From: Arthrobacter alpinus
GTDB taxonomy: Bacteria > Actinomycetota > Actinomycetes > Actinomycetales > Micrococcaceae
Reading direction: 5' to 3'
Assembly: GCF_001445575.1 (NCBI RefSeq)
Contig: NZ_CP013200.1
Span: forward strand, 3,162,001-3,226,000
Length of the DNA stretch: 64,000 nucleotides
Part shown: in pieces, positions 53,847 through 60,916 of the stretch
How positions within the stretch are numbered: the stretch's first letter is position 1
Layout of the letters: every line of letters starts with the position of its first letter
Translations under genes and position numbers: made by a program
Notes under the pieces: generated by a model
The model's input: the letters and a program-made list of their open reading frames with translations, nothing else
Database searches by the model: none
What the model was told of the DNA's origin: nothing

Positions 53847-55249
53847 GGCGTTTTCCCCCTTTGGTCCCATCGCTCGCCTTGGTCCCACTTTTCGCCCCGG
53901 TCCCCATTGCCGCCCTTGTATTTTATGGCGTTTTCAACGGCCTTCTCGATGTCATCCAGCTGGCCATTGTCCGTGATGCCGACGTCTTTCGCCGCGGCAC
54001 GAACAAGGGCCTTGGATCCTTTTTCGACGCCGTCTCGGGCCTTCTCCTTGAGCCAGTCGCGTTTGTCTTTGGACAACCAACCGGCCACGGCGTCAATGAC
54101 CGGGTCAATGATTTTTTGGCCAGCGGTTTCCAACAGCGACGTCCGCCCGCTCCCCGGAATCGGCGGGGGCAGCGGTTTGTAGTAGTCCCGAGGGAGGTTG
54201 CTGCCGTCGTCCGGCACGGGCTTGGGATGGAAGTTCAGGTCAATCGGCTTGCCGCCGCCTTGGTCGACGGGCCCGCCAAACGTGACACCGCCCGGTTTCG
54301 ACGGCGGGACAAGCTCCGGGACCATCCTGCCCATCGGGGACTTGCGGGGGTGGAAGCGAATCTCAACCCGCCTGTTGCGGGCATTGGAGACCTTGTCCCC
54401 TGTTACCACAGCCTGCGAGGGGCCCTCGCCCTGGCTTTGGGTGGAGATGATGGCCGGGACATCCATTTGGTACAGTGCGGCCGCCACGGCCTCGGCACGG
54501 CCCTGACCCAGGGTGACATTGCTGGCATCTTCACCCACGGTGTCTGCGTGGCCGATGATGGTTATGCTCGAGCGCGGATAGCTCCTGAGCAAGATGTTGA
54601 TGGTTGCGGCCAAGACCTTCAACTGCGCTAGGTGGTCCGGAGTCGGTTCCGCCTGGCCGGTGGGGAAATTGTCCAAGTTCTGGGATCCGATTGCAGAAGC
54701 AAGAATGGGCGATGCGCCTTCAATCAAGGCCGTTCCGGGGTCAGCCTGTCCGGGGCCACTGGCGCCGTTCAGCGGCTGGCGCCTGATGGCACCAGGCAGG
54801 GCTGCGCCGCGGTGCGGCACATGCATGGTGTGGCCGCCCGTGTAGGCTGCGGCACTTTGTTCCGCTGCCTGTTCCGCCGCGTCGCCTTGGGCGGAGAGGC
54901 CCTCACCTGCCGGCTGCAGCGTGTGTGTCAGTTCATGGGCCAGCAGTGTGCGGCCCTCAGCTGTGCCGGGCGCGTAGAGCCCGGACGCAAAGAAGATGTC
55001 ACTGCCAACGGTTAAGGCTGCGGCATTTAGCGAGACGGCCAGTCCTGCCGCCGCGGCGTCGGCATGGACCCGGACCCTGCTGAAATCTGTGCCGAAGCGG
55101 CCCTCAAATTCCCGGCGCTCGGCCTCGGGCAGTGGGCTGCCTCCACCATGCCGGCCGGCCACCTCCAGCGGGAGTGCCGGGCGGGCCACGGGAGCCTGCA
55201 CGGCCGCCCTGGCCTTTTCCGCGACCGCTCGCTGAAACATCTCAGCCAT
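53843..55249 (-). CDS. DUF4157-OmpA domain protein of the injection system
   Basis: The ATG at 55249 gives 468 residues; the upstream frame extension overlaps a different gene. The N-terminal DUF4157 domain (about 40-135) reads PLPEAERREFEGRFGTDFSRVRVHADAAAAGLAVSLNAAALTVG in overview and contains HELTH at 105-109. An OmpA-like domain follows (about 200-310) with IIGHADTVGEDASNVTLGQGRAEAV and NARNRRVEIRF, carrying the Asp and Arg positions that bind peptidoglycan. The last 100 residues are helical and charged, ending in a DRGEKWDQGERWDQRG tail. No signal peptide is seen. It could tether the particle to the wall or act as a released peptidoglycan-binding factor. Confidence 0.85.
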   Translation of the reverse strand: MAEMFQRAVAEKARAAVQAPVARPALPLEVAGRHGGGSPLPEAERREFEGRFGTDFSRVRVHADAAAAGLAVSLNAAALTVGSDIFFASGLYAPGTAEGRTLLAHELTHTLQPAGEGLSAQGDAAEQAAEQSAAAYTGGHTMHVPHRGAALPGAIRRQPLNGASGPGQADPGTALIEGASPILASAIGSQNLDNFPTGQAEPTPDHLAQLKVLAATINILLRSYPRSSITIIGHADTVGEDASNVTLGQGRAEAVAAALYQMDVPAIISTQSQGEGPSQAVVTGDKVSNARNRRVEIRFHPRKSPMGRMVPELVPPSKPGGVTFGGPVDQGGGKPIDLNFHPKPVPDDGSNLPRDYYKPLPPPIPGSGRTSLLETAGQKIIDPVIDAVAGWLSKDKRDWLKEKARDGVEKGSKALVRAAAKDVGITDNGQLDDIEKAVENAIKYKGGNGDRGEKWDQGERWDQRGKTP

Positions 55250-55499
55250 GGCGCAACCCTCCCAACACGGCCCCGGCAATGCCGCGGCCCAAAGCCTGCG
55301 GACTGGCCCCTTCATGCACCTGCACAGGGGGCGTGCGCAGCACGGGCACGGCGACGGCACCCATGGCAGTGTCGAAGGAACCGGCCGCCAGTCGGCTGGC
55401 CAGTTCAGCTTCGACGGCGGCGGCAACCAGGGCGGCGGTGCGGGCGTCAAGGCCCATCCCATTCAGGATCAACCGCTCGATGCGAACGTCAATGGCCAT
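55242..55499 (-). CDS. small conserved protein of the injection-system operon
   Basis: The ATG at 55499 gives 85 residues beginning MAIDVRIERLILNGMGLD, and overlaps the ATPase gene by 11 bases and the DUF4157-OmpA gene by 8. The middle is Ala-rich and helical (AALVAAAVEAELASRLAAG) and the end reads VLRTPPVQVHEGASPQALGRGIAGAVLGGL. Small proteins starting with a similar I-x-x-L-x-L-x-G pattern occur next to the ATPase gene in other injection-system clusters, as far as I recall. The function is unknown. Confidence 0.75.
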   Translation of the reverse strand: MAIDVRIERLILNGMGLDARTAALVAAAVEAELASRLAAGSFDTAMGAVAVPVLRTPPVQVHEGASPQALGRGIAGAVLGGLRHG

Positions 55500-57504
55500 G
55501 GCGGTCCACCCCCGGGGCCCATGCAAAGTCGGCGTCGTTGATGGGGCGCTCAAGCTTGCGGAACTCGGTCCGCGCGGCGGCGAGCATGAGTTCCATGGTG
55601 ACCAGTCCGCCGTCGTTCGCGGCAAGGAAGGCAGCGTTCAGCGCCACGTTGTGGATGCTGCCACCGGTGAGGTTCAGCCGGGCCAGCCGGTCCAGATCGA
55701 GCCCACCCACGGGCGTTTCGGCCGGGAACGCCTCCTGCCAGATGGAATGCCGCTGGGCTTGGGCGGGGAACGGGAAGTTCACCACAAACCGCAGGCGGCG
55801 CAGGAAGGCCGGGTCCACGCTGTCCTTGCGGTTGGAGGCGAGCACGGCCAAGCCGTTAAAACTCTCCATGCGCTGGAGCAGGTAGCTGACCTCGATGTTG
55901 GCGTATCGGTCGTGGCTGTCCCTGACCTCGCTGCGCTTACCGAACAGGGCATCGGCCTCGTCGAAGAACAGCACGGCCCCGCCGGATTCGGCCGCGTCGA
56001 AGAGGCTGCGGAGATTCTTCTCCGTTTCGCCAATGTACTTGCTGACCACGGCGGAGAGGTCGATCTTGTACAGCAGCAGTCCCAGCTCGGCGGCCAGTGC
56101 CTCAGCGGCCATGGTCTTTCCAGTGCCGCTCTCCCCCGCAAACAGCACGCTGATGCCTGTTCCGCGGTTCAGACGGGCCGCGAATCCGTAGTCGTAATAG
56201 ACGGTTCCGCGGTGGGCCACCTGCCCCACAATCTCGCGCAGCAGCGCCATCTCGGCGTCCGGGAGCTTGAGCTGCGCCAGCCGAGCCTTCGCCGGAACCC
56301 GTTGTGCCAGCTGGTCCAGGGCGGGCCGAGCCGCGTCCAGGGCGGCCGCCCAGACCGCGGCAAACTCCGGGGCTCCATCGGCGGGGGCGTCAAGGCGGCG
56401 GGCGGACGGGCTTATGGCGGCTCGAGCCAAGGTATCCGCAATGGCCGGCAAGTCCAGGTCGAAATGGCAAGCCAGCACGGCGGCACCCTCGGCGTCGAGC
56501 CCAGCACGCCACACCACAGACTGCTCCCCTGCAGTGGGCCGGGCAACGTGAACGCTCAAGGCTTCCGCACGGGGCCATGGTTCGTGGACGGCCACAAACA
56601 CCAGTCCCCCCGATTCGGACAACCATCGGCGCACCAGCTGCTGCCCGGCCGGTCCGGCGTCGGCAGCATCAATAAAGAGTGCCACGGCGTTGAGTAGCAC
56701 CTCCCTGTGCCACAAGCGGGCCAACGGCACGGTGTCCGGCTGCCCGCCCGGGAGGATTTCGGCATCGAGCTTGAACAGCTCCAGCCCAAAGGCACGGGCC
56801 ACAGTTGCGGCCACCAGCTCTTTGCTGCTTCGACTGCTGCCGGTCAGCATGAATTCCTGCACGGGCCTGGTGGCCTGCACCAGGGCACAGATCCGCACGG
56901 CGATTTCCGTCTGCGACGGCGGGAGGGTCTCAGGAGCGGGCACTGGCGCAAGAAGTCCGCCGAGTCTCCAGTCCAGGTGATGCAGCCCCTTGATGAAGTT
57001 CACCACGCGTTCGTCGGCCGTGAGCCTGGCGACGGTAAGTGGCCCTTGCGCCCCAATGTTGATCAGCGGCCAATGTCGCAGCGGCCCGTCCGGGGACATG
57101 GCGTCCCAGGCTGGGCCGTCAAAGAGCCTCATGGCCAGGGCAAAGGTGGGGTGGTCAAGTCCTGAATCGTGCTGTGCCGCCGCGCAAAGGGCACCCATCC
57201 CGGTGTCCAGTTCCATGGCGGCGCACAGGAACACGATGTCCGTTTCAAAGCCGGTCAGGCCGAACGAGGAAGCAAGCCGAGCCAGAGGAAGATCGGGCCC
57301 GGGGGCCGGCGGGATAGGCAACGATCGGGGTTCCGGACCGGCGGGTTCCACCGCAGAGCCCACGGCGTCACGGCTGTCATTCGCACCCGGGCCTGGTAAA
57401 TGCCGAGTGCCGTCGGCGAGCGCCTGCAGCCTGCCGCGCAACCAGTCGAGGCGGACCGAGAGGAAGTCGTCATTGGTGGCCAGCCATTGCTCCCGCGCGT
57501 TCAT
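55489..57504 (-). CDS. AAA+ ATPase of the injection system (Afp15-like)
   Basis: The ATG at 57504 overlaps the DUF4255 stop by ATGA and gives 671 residues. The C-terminal AAA+ module has VLFAGESGTGKTMAAEALA (Walker A, about residue 455), VLFFDEADALFGKR (Walker B, about 510), and LASNRKDSVDPAFLRRLRFVVNFPFPA with the arginine finger. The N-terminal 400 residues contain two regions of a degenerate NTPase-like fold with an ETDIVFLCAAMELD segment. This ATPase is a hallmark of eCIS clusters and is thought to act in particle assembly, not in recycling contracted sheath as ClpV does. Confidence 0.93.
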   Translation of the reverse strand: MNAREQWLATNDDFLSVRLDWLRGRLQALADGTRHLPGPGANDSRDAVGSAVEPAGPEPRSLPIPPAPGPDLPLARLASSFGLTGFETDIVFLCAAMELDTGMGALCAAAQHDSGLDHPTFALAMRLFDGPAWDAMSPDGPLRHWPLINIGAQGPLTVARLTADERVVNFIKGLHHLDWRLGGLLAPVPAPETLPPSQTEIAVRICALVQATRPVQEFMLTGSSRSSKELVAATVARAFGLELFKLDAEILPGGQPDTVPLARLWHREVLLNAVALFIDAADAGPAGQQLVRRWLSESGGLVFVAVHEPWPRAEALSVHVARPTAGEQSVVWRAGLDAEGAAVLACHFDLDLPAIADTLARAAISPSARRLDAPADGAPEFAAVWAAALDAARPALDQLAQRVPAKARLAQLKLPDAEMALLREIVGQVAHRGTVYYDYGFAARLNRGTGISVLFAGESGTGKTMAAEALAAELGLLLYKIDLSAVVSKYIGETEKNLRSLFDAAESGGAVLFFDEADALFGKRSEVRDSHDRYANIEVSYLLQRMESFNGLAVLASNRKDSVDPAFLRRLRFVVNFPFPAQAQRHSIWQEAFPAETPVGGLDLDRLARLNLTGGSIHNVALNAAFLAANDGGLVTMELMLAAARTEFRKLERPINDADFAWAPGVDRHGH

Positions 57505-58781
57505 GTGATGATCACCTGCTGGGCCGAGTCGAACGCTGGCACGGCACCTGTGAAGGTGACGGGGATGCTGTCCACGCCGTCCACGCGGAGCCGGACAGGG
57601 TGGGTGCCCGCACCCGCGTTGGGCGCTGTGAAGGTGATGGTGGTGGGGGTGCTTGCGAACCCGGGGTCCCCGGATGCTGGGTTGTCTACCGAGTCCGGTG
57701 CCACGGAGGCCTCCCCGCATAGAATCACGATGTTCTGGCCGTCGCCAATACGAGGAGAACACTTGAGCGTGACGGTGTCGCCAACGGCAACGGTCGCCGG
57801 GGCATGCGGGCTGAGCGTGATCGTCGGTGCCAGGGCTAGCCCCACCGCGCCGCTCACCAGTGGGGGCAGTCCCGACTGCGCAGTCACTGCCGCCACGGAA
57901 TAGAAGCCCGGCACCCAGTTCCCCCACGCGAGCGCGTCATCGGCCAGCTCCGGCAGCGCCACCACCAGCTGGCCCGGGCCCGGGCCTGCCACGGGTGCCA
58001 GTTCTACTGACGGCAGCGGCAGGGTGGGCGGTTGCGGCCGCCACAGGCTCGTGAATCGCAGCACGGTGCCCACGGTGGAGAGACTGCTTCCCTCCACCAG
58101 CACGGTCTCTCCCTGGCGTGCTGCGGCCTGCGAGCGCGGCGGCAGCATCCTTGTCAGGGTAGGTGCCGCGCCCAGAACGGAATGGACGCCTTCGTCGTTG
58201 GCGCCGCGGGCCAGCACGGGCAGCGGCGCCCGGGCCGGGGCCTGGCTGTCGATCAGCACCACGGAAACCTCATAGGCGGCAGAGACTCGCATGTTGGTTT
58301 GGAACGCCGTCCAGAGCTTGGAGAGCTCATCAACGCCCAGTGGCAGGGGCGTGATGCGGATGCGTTCGGCTTGCTCTCCCACGCCGCTGTTGGCCAAGGC
58401 TGCTGCGAGTTCGTCGGCGCCCAGGACACTGTGGTCGTGGAGCACCCCCATGGCAGCCCCGAGCACGCGGTGGCTGACGGCATCTTGATCGGAGTCGTCG
58501 CGGCCGTAGGCGGTCACTAGGTAGTGCAGGTTCAGTGCCAGCGGCGGGCTGGCTGGCCCGCCTTGGCTCGGCGCCGGGTCTTGGTTGCGCCAGGCCGCGT
58601 TGACGGCAGTGCCGAACAAGAACACGTTCAGGGATGTGCCGGTCATTGTCTTGCGGGCCGTGTCTGGCGTCCGCGTGGTGACGGAGAGATCCTGCAGCAC
58701 GGGATCGAGCTGCGGCATCTTGCCTTGGAGCAGGTTCCGCAGCGTGGCAGTGACGGCGGCGATCGCCCATGAGCTGCTCAT
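57501..58781 (-). CDS. DUF4255 cap/terminator protein (Afp16-like) with TIG-like extension
   Basis: The N-terminal 190 residues are a DUF4255 domain: MSSSWAIAAVTATLRNLLQG, DLSVTTRTPDTAR, SLNVFLFGTAVNAAWRNQDP, LALNLHYLVTAYGRDDSDQDAVSHRVLGAAMGVLHDHSVL. DUF4255 proteins (Afp16 type) cap the distal end of the tube and sheath. The remaining 230 residues look like immunoglobulin-like TIG domains (VLVEGSSLSTVGTVLRFTSLW and ATVAVGDTVTLKCSPRIG), which are present only in some clusters. The total is 426 residues, with ATGA overlap to the ATPase gene. Confidence 0.9.
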   Translation of the reverse strand: MSSSWAIAAVTATLRNLLQGKMPQLDPVLQDLSVTTRTPDTARKTMTGTSLNVFLFGTAVNAAWRNQDPAPSQGGPASPPLALNLHYLVTAYGRDDSDQDAVSHRVLGAAMGVLHDHSVLGADELAAALANSGVGEQAERIRITPLPLGVDELSKLWTAFQTNMRVSAAYEVSVVLIDSQAPARAPLPVLARGANDEGVHSVLGAAPTLTRMLPPRSQAAARQGETVLVEGSSLSTVGTVLRFTSLWRPQPPTLPLPSVELAPVAGPGPGQLVVALPELADDALAWGNWVPGFYSVAAVTAQSGLPPLVSGAVGLALAPTITLSPHAPATVAVGDTVTLKCSPRIGDGQNIVILCGEASVAPDSVDNPASGDPGFASTPTTITFTAPNAGAGTHPVRLRVDGVDSIPVTFTGAVPAFDSAQQVIIT

Positions 58782-59620
58782 GACCGGTCCCTGAGGTACT
58801 CATCCAAGCCCATGAGCCCGGCCCGTTCCCTCGCAGGGGGCTGCGGAGCTGGTGCGCTCACGGCCCTGACCTCGATCCGCCCTATGCTGACATGGATGTG
58901 CTGCTCGGGTGCCTTGGCGGGTTCCCGCCGGGCCAGTGGCTCCAGCCTGGGCCGCACGGCCCCTTCAGTGCTTCCCTGCCACACCGCAGGCCCCACCCCA
59001 TGGCTGTGGTCTGCTCGGCCGTTGTCCCGCATCCCTTCCATCCCTTGCACGACGCCGGCCATCCGCCCCATGCGCCCCGCCCCATCTTCCGTGGTGGTCT
59101 GGGCAAACAGTGGCACCGTGGATGCCGTTGCAGGATCCATGGGCCCGGCGCCGGAAAAGACCGTGGACAGTGACACGGGCATTGGAAGAGCGTCAGCCGC
59201 TGCGGGGCGCCCGGGGCTGGTTTCCATCCCCATGCGGGGGGACCTCTCAGTAACGCTGGAATGCAGGGCGGACGCTCCCGGCGCCGACCATGGACGGTGT
59301 GCCAGGGACACGGGCGCCTCCTCCGGCCGGGCGGTTCCCTCCTGGCCCGTAGCTGGACGGGAGGGGTTGCCTGGCCGGCGTGCATCGCCGGTTTGCGTGC
59401 CGCTTCGCAGGCCCTCCTTGGCATCGCGTTCCTCAAGACGTTCAAGGTGGTTGCCGTCGCGCCCGTCACCGGATCCCGGCCACCAGGGTGTGCCCGGGTT
59501 TTCAAAGCGGGAGGCGAGCCGAGGCACCACGGCGAGGGCCGACGTCGTGCTTGCAACTGCGCCCGCGGCGGAGGGAGCGGGCGGAAGTTCGCGGCGCAGC
59601 AGGCCGGCCAGGAAGCTCAT
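58778..59620 (-). CDS. hypothetical injection-system protein with IGRIEVR motif
   Basis: The ATG at 59620 (MSFLAGLLRREL) overlaps the previous stop by ATGA and gives 280 residues. The N-terminal 230 residues are low-complexity, rich in Pro, Gly, Arg, Ser and Ala, and probably disordered. The only conserved-looking part is the C-terminus, HIHVSIGRIEVRAVSAP followed by GLMGLDEYLRDRS. A similar IHV-x-IGR-x-EVR element ending in a LDEYL-like peptide is, as I recall, shared by proteins at this place in many eCIS clusters. The function is unknown; a tail-length or cap-linked role is possible from position. Confidence 0.7.
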   Translation of the reverse strand: MSFLAGLLRRELPPAPSAAGAVASTTSALAVVPRLASRFENPGTPWWPGSGDGRDGNHLERLEERDAKEGLRSGTQTGDARRPGNPSRPATGQEGTARPEEAPVSLAHRPWSAPGASALHSSVTERSPRMGMETSPGRPAAADALPMPVSLSTVFSGAGPMDPATASTVPLFAQTTTEDGAGRMGRMAGVVQGMEGMRDNGRADHSHGVGPAVWQGSTEGAVRPRLEPLARREPAKAPEQHIHVSIGRIEVRAVSAPAPQPPARERAGLMGLDEYLRDRS

Positions 59621-60372
59621 GTCGCTACCAGCCCCAAGTAGGCCTGACGGCGCAGGGGCGGCAGGGCCAGGATGTCGCGCTCGGACCAGCCATAGGCGCG
59701 TGCCAGCGTGTGGACGTCGATCAGCAGGCGGCGGGCCCAGTGGTGCAGCTCGCTCCACAGATAGGAGGCAATGTGGAAGGGAGCAAGCCAGCCCTGGCCA
59801 CAGCCGGGGCACTGCACCGACAACTCTGTGGCGGCGGCGGGGTCGGCGCGGCCCAGTTCCTCCCCTAGGGTGGCCAGTACTTCCGGTGGCAACGTGCCGG
59901 GGTCAACGGGGGCGCCGCCTTCCGTGACGGCTGTGATGCAGCGGGCGGCGAGTGCGGTTTCAGCCGGGCTGGCGCTGTCGCTGTCGAGTTGTTCAGGGTT
60001 GGTGCGATCCAGTGCAAGCAGGTCCCGGCTCGTGACCGGGCGCAGGGTGGCCTCGTAGCGCTCCAGACTTACCGTGAGCGGCGCGGCAGACTGGGCGTAC
60101 TGCGGAGCCGCAAGGTCAGCGGCGGTAAAGGCGAGCACTACCTCCATCCCGCAACCGGGGCACTGGGCAATAGCTTCAAGCCCGGCGCCGAACAGAGAGG
60201 CCCTGAAGGCCAGCAGTTGTGTGTCACGCCTGCCTAGCGGCCAGTCGACCAGCCCGTCCGGGTCGGCGTCTGGAACCGCGGCGGCGAGCATCACCAGGGC
60301 CCGGCGCACAGGGTCCTGGCCAAGACCGTTCCCCCACACCTCCAGCAGTTGGGCTGCCCCTGGCCCGGGCAC
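59617..60372 (-). CDS. T4-baseplate-like protein with zinc-ribbon cysteines
   Basis: This 251-residue protein has the segment WPLGRRDTQLLAFRASLFGAGLEAIAQCPGCGMEVVLAFTAADL and later ATELSVQCPGCGQGWLAPFHIASYLWSEL, then LLIDVHTLARAYGWSERDILALPPLRRQAYLGLV. The two CPGC pairs suggest a structural zinc site. The LARAYGWSE-x-D-x-L-x-LP-x-x-RR-x-x-YL ending is characteristic of T4-type baseplate hub/chaperone-like proteins found in contractile injection clusters. It lies between the tube gene and the IGRIEVR gene and is coupled to the latter. Confidence 0.8.
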   Translation of the reverse strand: MPGPGAAQLLEVWGNGLGQDPVRRALVMLAAAVPDADPDGLVDWPLGRRDTQLLAFRASLFGAGLEAIAQCPGCGMEVVLAFTAADLAAPQYAQSAAPLTVSLERYEATLRPVTSRDLLALDRTNPEQLDSDSASPAETALAARCITAVTEGGAPVDPGTLPPEVLATLGEELGRADPAAATELSVQCPGCGQGWLAPFHIASYLWSELHHWARRLLIDVHTLARAYGWSERDILALPPLRRQAYLGLVAT

Positions 60373-60378
60373 GCTTCA

Positions 60379-60906
60379 TCACCCGTTTGCCGGGGTCAGA
60401 GACGGCTCGGTGGGTTCGGTGACGGAGGTGTCCCGTTCCCAGCCCTCGTTCTCCAGCTTGATGTGGGCGATCGCCACGGCGTTGGCATTGGCGTCAAGGT
60501 CCGGCAGGGCCTGGTATTCCGAGACCCAGCAGCGGTGGATGTTGTAGGCCAGGACCTTCTGGCCTGCCTCGTTGTAGACCTCCAGGATGATGTCCTTGCG
60601 GAAGTCCTTCAGTGACGCCTCGGCACCGAGCCCGGACCCGAAGTCCCATACCTTGGCCGCCCATGCCTCGAAGTCGGTGTCGTGCGTGACCCCCCGCTCA
60701 ATGGTGATGGCCTCGAACTCGGTGCGGCCCGGGGATTTCCTACTCGAGGACGGGTCCCCTCCTTCACGGTGTTTAATCACTTCCGTGGTCCTCTTCAGCC
60801 CGCCCACCTTGCTGACGCCGGCCACGTAGTGCCCGTCCCACTTGATGCGGAACTTGAAATTCTTGTACGGGTCAAAGCGCTGGGCATTGACACTGAACTG
60901 GGCCAT
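60379..60906 (-). CDS. contractile tail tube protein
   Basis: This 175-residue protein is the inner tube (Hcp/gp19-like) subunit. It begins MAQFSVNAQRFDPYKNFKFRIKWDGHYVAGVSKVGGLKRTTEVIKHREGG in overview, then SPGRTEFEAITIERGVTHDTDFEAWA and DIILEVYNEAGQKVLAYNIHRCWVSEYQALPDLDANANAVAIAHIKLENEGWERD. This matches the T4-like tail tube family used by Afp1/Afp5. Only one tube gene is seen, while Afp and PVC have two or three. It directly follows the sheath gene with a ten-base gap. Confidence 0.95.
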   Translation of the reverse strand: MAQFSVNAQRFDPYKNFKFRIKWDGHYVAGVSKVGGLKRTTEVIKHREGGDPSSSRKSPGRTEFEAITIERGVTHDTDFEAWAAKVWDFGSGLGAEASLKDFRKDIILEVYNEAGQKVLAYNIHRCWVSEYQALPDLDANANAVAIAHIKLENEGWERDTSVTEPTEPSLTPANG

Positions 60907-60916
60907 GGCGTCCTCC

